Source: Pseudoscardovia radai (GTDB taxonomy: Bacteria > Actinomycetota > Actinomycetes > Actinomycetales > Bifidobacteriaceae). Taken from it: 64,000 nt of DNA. The notes below the pieces were generated by a model. The model saw nothing but the letters and a program-made list of their open reading frames with translations, did not search any database and was not told where the DNA came from. Positions within the stretch are counted from its first letter, which is position 1, and every line of letters begins with the position of its first letter. Below, piece by piece: positions 32,165 to 40,105 of this stretch. The translations under genes were made by a program, and so were the position numbers. The stretch lies in NCBI RefSeq assembly GCF_002259605.1, contig NZ_MWWR01000007.1, positions 1 through 64,000 on the forward strand. The letters are read 5' to 3'.

Positions 32165-33205
32165 TCACAGCGCCGACAGCGCGTTCCACGCCACCGTCGA
32201 CATAGCCGTGATATTCGCGCGCGCCGTGGCGGAATCCGGCACGCCGCTGCTGAAGATGACGAGCACGTAGTCCGTGGCGCCGCCCGTCCAGATAATCGCC
32301 GCGTCGTTCTCCACACCCGTGATCTCGCCGGTTTTGTTCGCCGTCACGGTTCCCGCGGGCACGCCCGCCGGGATCTTCCCGGTCAGCTGCTGCGCCTGGA
32401 GCAGCGCCATCATGCGTGCGCTCGCGTCGGCGTTCACGAGCGTGCCGTGGTACACCATCGACAGCAGGCGGCCCACATCGTTCACCGACGTCTGCTTGCG
32501 ATTCGGGTCTCCCGTCGGCAGGCCGATGAGCTCGCTCATCGTGGTGTCGGTGAAGCCCTGCGACGCGGCGAAGGCGTTCACGGCGGCGAGCCCCGCCTCC
32601 GCGCTGCCGCCGCCGAGGATCTCGATGAGGCTGTTCGTGTCGTCGTTCGAGCTCACGGTGATCATCTGCTCGAGGTGGTTCGCGACCTCGGGCGTGTCCG
32701 CGAGCGCGCCGCTTTCGATGGCCTGCTCCACGGCGGCCATGACGAAAAGCTTGATGACGCTGGCCGAGTATGTGCTCGAGCTGTTGATGCTTATCGAGTT
32801 GCCGTCGGCGAGGGTGGATGCGTATACCGACCACGTGCCGTCGTAGCCGGAGATCATGGAGTTGAGGTCGGCTCTCAGCTCGGCGAGGGCCGCCGTGGTA
32901 CGGGCGGTGAGAGCCGGATCGGTGGCGGAGTCGGTGGGGTTCGAGGCGACGGGGTCGGTGGGGTTCGCAGCGTCGGTTGCGGCGGCGCCATCGTATGCCA
33001 TGGCATCCGCGGACGCGCTTGCCTCGGCCTGCAGCGCCGCGTTACGCGAGGCGCGCGCCGACAGTCCCAGACCCGTGGCAAGCACCATGGAAAGGCATAC
33101 GATTGCCCCGGCGATGCGGAGCGAAAAGCCGTCTTCGCGCCAATGCGACGCATGCGCCGGCGTATGCGCCCCGGATCGGCGCCGATGTCGGGATTCGTCA
33201 GCCAT
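32165..33205 (-). CDS. Class A beta-lactamase-like serine hydrolase, membrane-anchored
   Basis: The 346-residue protein has an N-terminal membrane/signal segment (AGAIVCLSMVLATGLGLSA), an Ala/Thr/Asp/Pro-rich linker, then the beta-lactamase/DD-peptidase fold: SASVIKLFVM (S-x-x-K nucleophile motif), SSNDDTNS (SDN-like), and TANKTGEITG (KTG). The omega loop reads GLPTGDPNRKQTSVNDV and lacks the Glu-x-x-Leu-Asn that deacylates penicillins, so strong beta-lactamase activity is doubtful (inference). It may be a cell-wall peptidase or penicillin-binding protein. Start chosen at MADESRHRRRSG; the longer open frame runs into the hairpin array and is not real. Confidence 0.8.
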   Translation of the reverse strand: MADESRHRRRSGAHTPAHASHWREDGFSLRIAGAIVCLSMVLATGLGLSARASRNAALQAEASASADAMAYDGAAATDAANPTDPVASNPTDSATDPALTARTTAALAELRADLNSMISGYDGTWSVYASTLADGNSISINSSSTYSASVIKLFVMAAVEQAIESGALADTPEVANHLEQMITVSSNDDTNSLIEILGGGSAEAGLAAVNAFAASQGFTDTTMSELIGLPTGDPNRKQTSVNDVGRLLSMVYHGTLVNADASARMMALLQAQQLTGKIPAGVPAGTVTANKTGEITGVENDAAIIWTGGATDYVLVIFSSGVPDSATARANITAMSTVAWNALSAL

Positions 33206-33323
33206 CTGCGCCACCCTTTCGCCGCCCGCCCTGCGCGGGACTCCAATCTTCGACTGCATTATACGAACCGGTCCTCCACAATCCGCACCGCCCGCCCTGG
33301 CTCCGGCGCCATCTCCGACTGCG

Positions 33324-33962
33324 CCAACAGTCGGCCTCGCTGGCGCGTGGAGTGCCAGCGAGAGGCTCTGTTGGAGAACAACCGACGCATTCCCAACGAT
33401 TCCCCCACCAACAGTCCGCCTCGCTGGCGGGCACAGTGCCAGCGAGAAGCACCGTTGGAGAAAAACCGACGCGTTCCCAACGATTCCCGTCCCAACAGTC
33501 GGTCTCACTGGCGGACACAGTGCCAGCGAGAGGCACCGTTGACTATCCCATCGTTGAAAACACTCAGCCCTCCCGCCAACAGTCCATCTCGCTGGCGAGC
33601 ACAGTGCCAGTAAGAGGCACCGTTGGAGAACAACCGACGCATTCCCAACGATTACCCCACCAACAGTCGGTCTCACTGGCGCGTGGAGTGCCACTGAGAG
33701 GCACTGTTGACGACCCCGCCGTTGAAAACACTCGCCTCCCGCCCCAACAGTCCGCCTCACTGGCGCGTGGACTGCCACTGAGAGGCACCGTTGGAGAACA
33801 ACCGACGCATTCCCAACGATTCCCCCACCAACAGTCGGTCTCACTGGCGCGTGGACTGCCACTGAGAGGCACCGTTGACGACCCCGCCATTGAAAACACG
33901 GGCCTCTCCCGCCAACAGTCGGTCTTACTGGCGCGTGAAGTGCCAGCGAGAGGCACTGTGCC
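33324..33962. repeat. 84-bp hairpin array B, 8 units
   Basis: CCAACAGT arms begin at 33324, 33408, 33492, 33576, 33660, 33744, 33828 and 33912, every step exactly 84 bp. Each unit is a 51-bp imperfect hairpin (left CCAACAGT-nnn-CTCACTGGC, about 9-nt loop, right GCCAcTGAGAGGCAcTGTTG) plus a 33-bp spacer. Spacers fall into two kinds, one with CGACGCATTCCCAACGA and one with CGTTGAAAACACT. The middle triplet of the left arm varies (CGG, CCG, CAT, GGC-like) while the right arm is nearly fixed. It lies between the beta-lactamase-like gene and vsr. Confidence 0.95.
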
Positions 33963-34094
33963 CGGATCGGGTCGGGAGAATCGTGGAAGAGTGAGGCGGC
34001 CTAAGATGAAGCCGCGCCATCGGCGCGCCACAACACCGTGCAACCAGGCGAACGCAACCAAGCACGTACATAACCACATCAGATGAGGCGGCAT

Positions 34095-34769
34095 ATGTCG
34101 GAACACACGCAGAACGAAACCCGGCCCGACGACGCTCCGCACCCGAGCCACACCGATGCCACGCCGCACCCGCACCACGCCCGCCGGCGCATGACGAAGG
34201 CGCAGAAGGCGGACCGGGCCGCGGACCGCAAGGCCAAGCGGTCCGGATACGAGCGCGGGTCGCGCAGCTATATCATGAGCCAGATTCGCGGGAAAGACAC
34301 GTCCATCGAGACGCTGACCCGGTCGTATCTGTTCCGTCGCGGACTGCGCTTCCGCAAGAACGACCGGCGCTACCCGGGGCATCCGGATATCGTGTTGCCG
34401 AAATACCGCACGATGGTGTTCATCAATGGATGCTTCTGGCACATGCACGGCTGCGCGTCGAGCTCGGTGCCGAAGTCGAACGTGGAGTTCTGGACGGCGA
34501 AGCTCACGCGCAACAGGGAGCGTGACGCGAAGCAGCACGCTGAGCTCGAGGCGCAGGGGTGGCGCGTCATCGTGGTGTGGGAATGCGAGCTGAAAACCGT
34601 CGCCGCGCGCGAGAAGCGGCTGCGCCGTCTCTACGATGAGATCGTCGCGCCGCTCCCCTCGCGCGAGGATGTGCCGGGTCACGCGCCGGAAAACCCGCCG
34701 GAAAACGCACCGGAAAACCCGCCGGCCGCCCGGAACCACCCGAACTACTCGGACAGCGGCGCCGCGTAG
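34095..34769 (+). CDS. vsr: Very short patch repair endonuclease-like protein
   Basis: The 224-residue protein carries the Vsr signature: SRSYIMSQIRGKDTSIETL, GHPDIVLPKYRTMVFINGCF, WHMHGC, TRNRERDAKQHAELEAQGWR and VVWECEL. Vsr nicks next to T:G mismatches arising from deaminated 5-methylcytosine, and normally accompanies a C5 methyltransferase; none is in this window. Both ends carry low-complexity extensions (a His/Pro-rich N-terminus and a Pro/Asn/Glu-rich C-terminus). ATG 34095 is chosen for GAGGCGG upstream; ATG 34083 is possible. Its 3' end overlaps the convergent aminotransferase gene by 25 bp. Confidence 0.88.
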   Translation: MSEHTQNETRPDDAPHPSHTDATPHPHHARRRMTKAQKADRAADRKAKRSGYERGSRSYIMSQIRGKDTSIETLTRSYLFRRGLRFRKNDRRYPGHPDIVLPKYRTMVFINGCFWHMHGCASSSVPKSNVEFWTAKLTRNRERDAKQHAELEAQGWRVIVVWECELKTVAAREKRLRRLYDEIVAPLPSREDVPGHAPENPPENAPENPPAARNHPNYSDSGAA

Positions 34770-35929
34770 GCCTTGCTCGCGGCGGCGAGCCCCTGCGTCA
34801 TATCGACGGGGTGCCCCATGCGCGTCAGGGCGGAGCCGAGGCAGCTCAGCGCCGTAAGCACCTTCTCGAGCGTGGCGGTGTAGCCCATATGCCCGATGCG
34901 CATGAGCCTGCCGGCCTCCTGGCCGAGTCCGCCGGAGATATGCAGGCCGTATTCATCGTCGAGCATGCCGCGCAGCACGGTGTCGTCGATGCCTTCGGGA
35001 ACCGTGACGGCGGTGACGGAGTTCGCCATGTTCTCGTCGCGATCCACCCACAGGTCAAGCCCCATGCCGCGGATGCCGGCGCGGCAGGCGCGCGCCGAGC
35101 GCATATGGCGGTCGATGACGTTCTGGCGCCCCTCGTCGTCAATGATGTCAAGCGCCGCCTTGAGCCCGTACAGCAGCGAGATGGACGGCGTGTACGGCAC
35201 ATAGTCGCGCTCGAGCCAGCCGTGCCACGGCTTGAACGAGAGATACGAGCGGTCGTAACGCCAGTCGTTCTCGTCGATGCGCTGCCATGCGCGGTCCGAC
35301 AGCGCCACCAGCGACAGCCCCGGCGACGCGCCGAGGCATTTCTGCGTACCGGTCACCACCACATCGCAGCCCCAGTCGTCGAATTCGAGCGGGCTGCCGC
35401 CGACGCCGGACACAGAGTCGACGATGGTGAGCACGCCGCGACGATGACATTCCTCACAGATTTCGCGCAGCGGGTTCTCGGACGCGCTTGGCGTCTCGGA
35501 ATGCACGAAGGCGAGCACCTTCGCGTCCGGGTGCGCGTCGAGCAGCTCGCGCACCTGCCCGATGGTAAACGACGTGTTGTACGGCGTCTCGACGTTCACC
35601 ACGTCTCCGCCCCAGCCGCGCAGCACCTTCTGGTAGCCAGAGCCGTAGTAACCGGTGGCGAGGTTGATGCATACGTCGCCCGGCCGCACGAGGTTGTACG
35701 CGGCCATCTCCAGGCCGAGGATGGATTCGCCCTCGACCGGCAGCACGCGGTTCTTGGTGTGGAACAGCTCGCTCAGGTCGCCGCTGATCGACAGCAGCAG
35801 CTCGACGAAGTTATCGGTGCGGTGGTGCACCATCTGCTGCCCCATGGCGCGCAGCACCTGCGGGTAGACCGAGCACGGCCCGGAGGCCATCATGAGCTCG
35901 GGGATGCGTGTATGGAATGTGGATGGCAT
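34745..35929 (-). CDS. Class V aminotransferase (alanine/serine-glyoxylate type)
   Basis: The 394-residue PLP enzyme shows the class V pattern: MMASGPCSVYPQVLRAM at the start, VDSVSGVGGSPLEFDDWGCD (PLP aspartate and preceding loop), VVVTGTQKCLGASPGLSLV with the PLP lysine, and PYTPSISLLYGLKAAL. It resembles alanine-glyoxylate, serine-pyruvate and ureidoglycine-glyoxylate aminotransferases; the exact substrate pair is not resolved. AAAGGAG precedes ATG 35929. It follows the M20 amidohydrolase gene on the same strand with a 134-bp gap, so both may handle amino-acid derivatives. Confidence 0.88.
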   Translation of the reverse strand: MPSTFHTRIPELMMASGPCSVYPQVLRAMGQQMVHHRTDNFVELLLSISGDLSELFHTKNRVLPVEGESILGLEMAAYNLVRPGDVCINLATGYYGSGYQKVLRGWGGDVVNVETPYNTSFTIGQVRELLDAHPDAKVLAFVHSETPSASENPLREICEECHRRGVLTIVDSVSGVGGSPLEFDDWGCDVVVTGTQKCLGASPGLSLVALSDRAWQRIDENDWRYDRSYLSFKPWHGWLERDYVPYTPSISLLYGLKAALDIIDDEGRQNVIDRHMRSARACRAGIRGMGLDLWVDRDENMANSVTAVTVPEGIDDTVLRGMLDDEYGLHISGGLGQEAGRLMRIGHMGYTATLEKVLTALSCLGSALTRMGHPVDMTQGLAAASKAYAAPLSE

Positions 35930-36063
35930 TGTCTCTCCTTTGGTTGTGCGGCGCGGTGGGCTCTGCGGCGCGGTGCGGCACAACGATTGCGCGACACGGC
36001 GGGCAAATCGTAAAGCTTGCGCCCGCAAAACCTGCGCCCTCGAAACCTACGCGCCAGGCGCCG

Positions 36064-37422
36064 TCAGCGCCCCGCCGCGATTTCCGCGAGCACGCGGCGC
36101 GCCGCATGCTCGTAGAAGGCCGCGCCGGTTGGAATGGACGCGTCGAGGCCGACGTACTTGGGCGAATGGATGTAGTGGCGGTCGTCGCGGCCGTTCGAGC
36201 CGATGAAGGCGAACACCACGCGCGTGCGCTTGCTGAACTCGGCGAAGTCCTCGCCCGGCATCTGCTGCACGATCGGCGCGAGGCGCGCGTATCCGCCCTC
36301 GCGCACGTCGTCGGCCACCGCGCGGCCGAGCGTGGGGTCGGACTCCATCACCACCTGCGGCTCGGGCCAGTCGATGTCGGCCGTGATGCCGTAGGCCTGC
36401 GCGATGGAGTTGACGATTGTGAAGAAGCGGTCATGCACGGTGCGTTCGTCATCGTCGGAGAACACGCGCGCGGTGCCGAGGAACTGCGCCTCGGCGGGGA
36501 TCACGTTCCACACGGAGCCCGCGTGCACGCTCGTCACCGACACGACGGCCGGGTGCAACGGCGAGATGTTGCGGCTCACGATGGTCTGCAGCGTGGAGAT
36601 CATCGTGGCCATCGCCTCGATCGGGCCGGTGCCGGATTCGGGGCGCGCGCCATGCGACCCCTGCGCGTGGAGCGTGACTCCAAAACGAATGGTGCACGCC
36701 ATCATGGGCTTGTCTCCCACGGCGATCTCGTCGGGCGCGTAGTCGGGCATGTTATGCGCGCCGATGAAGGCGTCGAGCGGACCGGCGCCCTGGTCGAAGC
36801 CGCCTTCGTCAAGCACCGTGCGGATCACCTCCTTCGCGCCGAGGCTCGTCTCCTCCGCGGGCTGGAACAGCACATCGATCGTGCCCGCGAGCGCAGCGCG
36901 GCTGGCCGGCGCAGCGAGGCGCGAGGCGGCGGCGATGAGGTAGGTCATGTGCAGGTCGTGGCCGCATGCGTGCATGCGTCCCTCCACCTGGGAGTGCACG
37001 GGGACGTCGGCGATCTCGGTGACCGGGAGGCCGTCGATGTCGGCGCGAAGGCCGATATGCGGGCCGGGCTTGGCGCCGGTGATACGCGCAACGAGGCCGG
37101 TGCGCAGATCGGGGGTGCTGAGCACGGGAATGCCGATCTGCTCCATGAGACGCCTGAGGTATGCGGTGGTGGCCGTCTCGTGGAAGCCCAGTTCGGGCCA
37201 CTGGTGCAGGTAATGGCGGATTGCGACGAGCTGCTCGGGCGTGTAGCCGGTGGCCGGGTCGTAGGCCAGGGGGATATGCGTGTCCGGGTCGAGGAGCGCG
37301 GCGGTGGGGTCGGTCGGCGCCGATGCGGACGGCGCGGGGTCGGTCAGGGCGGAGGCCTGCGCGGCGGGGGCCTGCCCTGCGCTTTCCGCGGACGATGAAT
37401 CATTGGTGCTGTTATAAGCCAT
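36064..37422 (-). CDS. M20 family amidohydrolase (N-acyl-amino-acid hydrolase type)
   Basis: The 452-residue metallohydrolase has the M20D pattern: LHQWPELGFHETATTAYL, GLRADIDGLPV (metal Asp), MHACGHDLHMTYLI (metal His/Cys region), DVLFQPAEETSLGA (catalytic Glu pair) and GSHGARPESGTGPIEA (dimerisation-domain His). Such enzymes remove acyl groups from amino acids or conjugates. An Ala/Pro/Ser-rich N-terminal leader of about 45 residues precedes the domain. The start at the ATG with AGAAGGGAA upstream is preferred over the ATG nine bases earlier, which overlaps that site. No signal peptide. Confidence 0.88.
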   Translation of the reverse strand: MAYNSTNDSSSAESAGQAPAAQASALTDPAPSASAPTDPTAALLDPDTHIPLAYDPATGYTPEQLVAIRHYLHQWPELGFHETATTAYLRRLMEQIGIPVLSTPDLRTGLVARITGAKPGPHIGLRADIDGLPVTEIADVPVHSQVEGRMHACGHDLHMTYLIAAASRLAAPASRAALAGTIDVLFQPAEETSLGAKEVIRTVLDEGGFDQGAGPLDAFIGAHNMPDYAPDEIAVGDKPMMACTIRFGVTLHAQGSHGARPESGTGPIEAMATMISTLQTIVSRNISPLHPAVVSVTSVHAGSVWNVIPAEAQFLGTARVFSDDDERTVHDRFFTIVNSIAQAYGITADIDWPEPQVVMESDPTLGRAVADDVREGGYARLAPIVQQMPGEDFAEFSKRTRVVFAFIGSNGRDDRHYIHSPKYVGLDASIPTGAAFYEHAARRVLAEIAAGR

Positions 37423-37500
37423 AGGTCGCATTCCCTTCTGCTCCGTGAGCCGATGGTCCGGGCGGGACCGGAATCTACGCCCATATTAGGCATTTCGCCC

Positions 37501-37518
37501 CACGATGGCGCCATCGTG
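37501..37518. promoter_or_regulatory. Perfect 18-bp palindrome upstream of the amidohydrolase
   Basis: CACGATGGCGCCATCGTG is its own complement and lies about 80 bp before the M20 gene, between it and the candidate RNA terminator. A dimeric repressor site is a reasonable guess. The half-site CCATCGTG also occurs in the repeats near 63850 and 63925. Confidence 0.45.
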
Positions 37519-37601
37519 TTCGCCTCCGCGAAGAACACGGCGGGAGGCGGACGCCCTTGCCCGGACGCTTTCCGAACGCGACGGGAAAATCGTGTTCCGG
37601 A

Positions 37602-37638
37602 AAAAGAAAAAGCGCGCGGACTTTCGACCACGCGCTCT
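37602..37638 (-). terminator. Intrinsic terminator of the candidate RNA
   Basis: On the minus strand GCGCGTGG and CCGCGCGC enclose TCGAAAGT and are followed by TTTTTCTTTTT. A second hairpin (CTTTCCGAAC with GTTCCGGAAA) follows at 37567-37605. Confidence 0.75.
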
Positions 37639-37745
37639 TGGTGCCGGCGTTCCCCAACCCGGCACGTCTGACGTGCCCCTGAGGGCTTTCTGGCGTTTTC
37701 ACACAGCTGAATCCGGCGCGACGCGCCTTCGTGCGAAAACGATTA
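37602..37745 (-). ncRNA. Candidate structured RNA ending in a terminator
   Basis: Reading the minus strand from about 37745: TATGGTGTAATC (possible -10), then GTTTTCGCAC paired with GTGTGAAAAC (37731-37740 with 37695-37704), GGCACGT-CAG-ACGTGCC, an overlapping alternative hairpin GTGCCGG/CCGGCAC around GTTGGGGAAC, and finally GCGCGTGG/CCGCGCGC followed by TTTTTCTTTTT. The mutually exclusive stems before a terminator resemble an attenuator or riboswitch, and the M20 amidohydrolase gene lies 180 bp downstream. It could equally be a free-standing small RNA. I do not recognise a known class. Confidence 0.45.
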
Positions 37746-37885
37746 CACCATACGGCACCCCGCGCGCCGGCCCGCCGACCGCTTTATATCGGCTAGTTAT
37801 AGCCGCCCATAACCTCCGCACGGTCCGCATTGTCCGCTCGATCCGCGCGATCCTGCGTTCACAGAGGGGCGGAACCGCCACGTCC

Positions 37886-38272
37886 CCAACAGTGGCCTTC
37901 ACTGGCGCCTGACGTGCCAGCGAGAGGCACCGTTGCCAACCACACCATTGAAAACACTGGCCATCTGCGCCAACAGTCGGTCTCACTGGCGGGCACGGTG
38001 CCACTGAGAGGCACCGTCGACGATTCAATCGTTGAAAACACACGGCTCCTCCCCCAACAGTCGGTCTCAGTGGTTGCTCAACTGCCAGTGAGAGTCACCG
38101 TTGGAAAAGAATCGACGCATTCCCAACAATCCCCACCCCAACAGTCAGCCTCACTGGCGAGCACACTGCCAAAGAGAGGCACCGTTGAAGAAAAACCCAC
38201 CCATTCCCAACGACCCCCTCGCCAACAGTCCGCCTCACTGGCGAGCACACTGCCAGCGAGAGGCACTGTTCC
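37886..38272. repeat. 84-bp hairpin array C, 5 units
   Basis: Left arms begin at 37886, 37970, 38054, 38138 and 38222, exactly 84 bp apart. Same 51-bp hairpin and 33-bp spacer plan as array B, with both spacer kinds present. It occupies the divergent region between the M20 amidohydrolase and the VOC gene and ends about 75 bp before the latter. Confidence 0.94.
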
Positions 38273-38348
38273 GGGGAGGGTCCCATGATTCCCCTCGGAA
38301 AGGCAAGCGTTCCCGGGCGAGCGTGAGGTTCCGCGCCATAATGGGGGC

Positions 38349-38744
38349 ATGATCGATCACATCACATTGCATGTCAGCAACATCGAACGCTCCATCGCGT
38401 TCTACACGGCGGCGCTGGCGCCGCTGGGATACGTCCCGAAGGCGCATCACGAGCCGACCATCGGATTCGGCGTCGACGACGGCACGCCCCATAGCGACTT
38501 CTACGTCTCCCCACTCGAGCCCGGCCAGCGCCCGCAGCCCACGCATATCGCGTTCCTCGCGCCGAGCAAGGAGGCGGTCCGCGCCTTCCACGAGGCGGCG
38601 CTCGCGGCGGGCGGCCGTGACAACGGCGCGCCGGGCCCGCGCGCCTATCACGAGGGCTACTGGGCGGCGTTCGCACTCGATCCGGACGGCAATAACATCG
38701 AGGCCGTCGTCAACTGGTCCGGATACACGATTCCCACGGCCTGA
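38349..38744 (+). CDS. VOC-superfamily (glyoxalase-like) protein
   Basis: The 131-residue protein has the paired beta-alpha-beta-beta-beta fold of the vicinal oxygen chelate family: MIDHITLHVSNIERSIAFYT at the start and YWAAFALDPDGNNIEAVVN near the end. His4 and the late Glu (NIEAV) are possible metal ligands. Family members include glyoxalases, dioxygenases and resistance proteins; substrate cannot be assigned. No strong ribosome binding site is evident (a run of G lies before ATG). It is transcribed alone. Confidence 0.82.
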   Translation: MIDHITLHVSNIERSIAFYTAALAPLGYVPKAHHEPTIGFGVDDGTPHSDFYVSPLEPGQRPQPTHIAFLAPSKEAVRAFHEAALAAGGRDNGAPGPRAYHEGYWAAFALDPDGNNIEAVVNWSGYTIPTA

Positions 38745-38828
38745 TTCACGTCACCGACCCGGGCGCGCGCCGTGGCAATCGGGGCGCATCTGCGTCACGC
38801 ACCCGATCCCACGCCGCTCAGCGCCGCC

Positions 38829-39926
38829 TCACCCCAGGCTGCGCATAATCACGATCGCCAGCACAACAACCACCACGATCGCCGCGATCACGGCCGCGTT
38901 GATGAGCTTCTTGCGCCGCTCGCGATGCCGCCGCGCCTCGAGCTCCAGCGTCGGCACGGCCGCGCGGGCGAAATCCACGCGGGTGCGCGCCGCCTCGAGG
39001 TCGTGCGTGTCGGCCTTGGCATCGGCCAGGTCGCGCTCGGCCTGCCGGATGGTGGAGATGTCGGCGCTGACGCGCTGCACGTTGTCCTGGAAATTCGCCA
39101 TGCGCTCCTCGTGGTTCCTGCGGGCGGACTCGAGGTTCTGCGCGGCGGTGACGATATTGGAAGCGAAAAGCCGCGCGTTCTGCTCGTCCTTCTCGTTGAA
39201 CTGGATGAGAAGGATGTCATTGCCACTCGTCACCTCGATGAAGCGCTGCTCGGCGGCATCGTCGGACCCGCAGGCGCGCGCCGCAAGCTTGGCGGAATAC
39301 GTCCCGGCAATCGTATTCGGATACGACAGGCTGTCGCGCATGGCGTCATGCGCGCCAAGGATGCGCGTGGCCGTGGCGTTCGGAATAAACGAGAACAGCA
39401 GCCGCCCGTAGGCGATTGCGTCGATGTAGAGCGTGGCGCGGGCGAATTTGCCGATGGGCGCCTCGTATTTCGCCTTCTCGTCGTCGGCAAGCTTCTGCGC
39501 GGCGGACACGGCGGCGGCGTGGTCCTTCTTCGCGCGGTTGAGCGCGGATTCCGCGCGCTTGATGCCGTTCTGGTACTCGGAGTTGATGCGCTTGTACTCC
39601 TTGACGGCATCGTCGTAGGCCACCATGTACTGCGAAGGCCCGGAGGGTTCGCTCTGCCGCGGAGTCACCGGCGAGACGTCCGCGCCGTCCTTCCAACGTT
39701 CGCGGTTCGACGATTCACGATTCGCGACGGATCGCCGGGACGGTTCCGCGACCGGCGCTCCGGCCGCCTCGCCGTTGCTCACAGCGGTGAATCCGTTGGC
39801 CGCGCCCCAGTTGCGGCGCGGATTGCTGGATGCCGCCCCATGCGACGCATTCGCATCCGACGCGGCATCCTCGGCCCAGGCCGTCCTGTCCCCGCGACCC
39901 GCGGAGGGATCCGTGGTCCTGCTCAT
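38829..39926 (-). CDS. Tail-anchored coiled-coil membrane protein of unknown function
   Basis: The 365-residue protein starts with about 95 disordered, Ser/Asn/Arg/Glu-rich residues, continues with a long helical region (SEYQNGIKRAESALNRAKKD, AAAVSAAQKLADDEKAKYEA), a middle globular part (residues about 155-240), a second coiled coil (SADISTIRQAERDLADAKAD), and ends in a single membrane segment (INAAVIAAIVVVVVLAIVIM) with only six residues after it. The orientation would place almost all of it in the cytoplasm. No family recognised. GGAGGAGAA precedes ATG 39926. It is divergent from the SWIM protein gene at 40106. Confidence 0.8.
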   Translation of the reverse strand: MSRTTDPSAGRGDRTAWAEDAASDANASHGAASSNPRRNWGAANGFTAVSNGEAAGAPVAEPSRRSVANRESSNRERWKDGADVSPVTPRQSEPSGPSQYMVAYDDAVKEYKRINSEYQNGIKRAESALNRAKKDHAAAVSAAQKLADDEKAKYEAPIGKFARATLYIDAIAYGRLLFSFIPNATATRILGAHDAMRDSLSYPNTIAGTYSAKLAARACGSDDAAEQRFIEVTSGNDILLIQFNEKDEQNARLFASNIVTAAQNLESARRNHEERMANFQDNVQRVSADISTIRQAERDLADAKADTHDLEAARTRVDFARAAVPTLELEARRHRERRKKLINAAVIAAIVVVVVLAIVIMRSLG

Positions 39927-40105
39927 TTCTCCTCCATTCAACGTCTATTCGGATTGTACCGTGACGGCACGCTCAGGCGCATGACCTTCCCGCGAGGCGA
40001 ACCTGGCCCGCGTATATCATCGTCACGATAGAGTGGGAGCATGAACATGCCGGCGCGCCCGGCGCGGCATGCCGTATCGCTGCCCCAAGGAACGGAAGGA
40101 TAACG

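Noticed and set aside
33324-33962. CRISPR array
   Set aside because: The regular period suggested it, but the repeated part is 51 bp and diverged, the 33-bp intervals recur in a few kinds instead of being unique, there are four short arrays, and no cas gene is present.
32977-34086. 369-residue plus-strand ORF across array B
   Set aside because: It owes its openness to the 84-bp period, begins inside the antisense of the beta-lactamase-like gene, and lacks a ribosome binding site.
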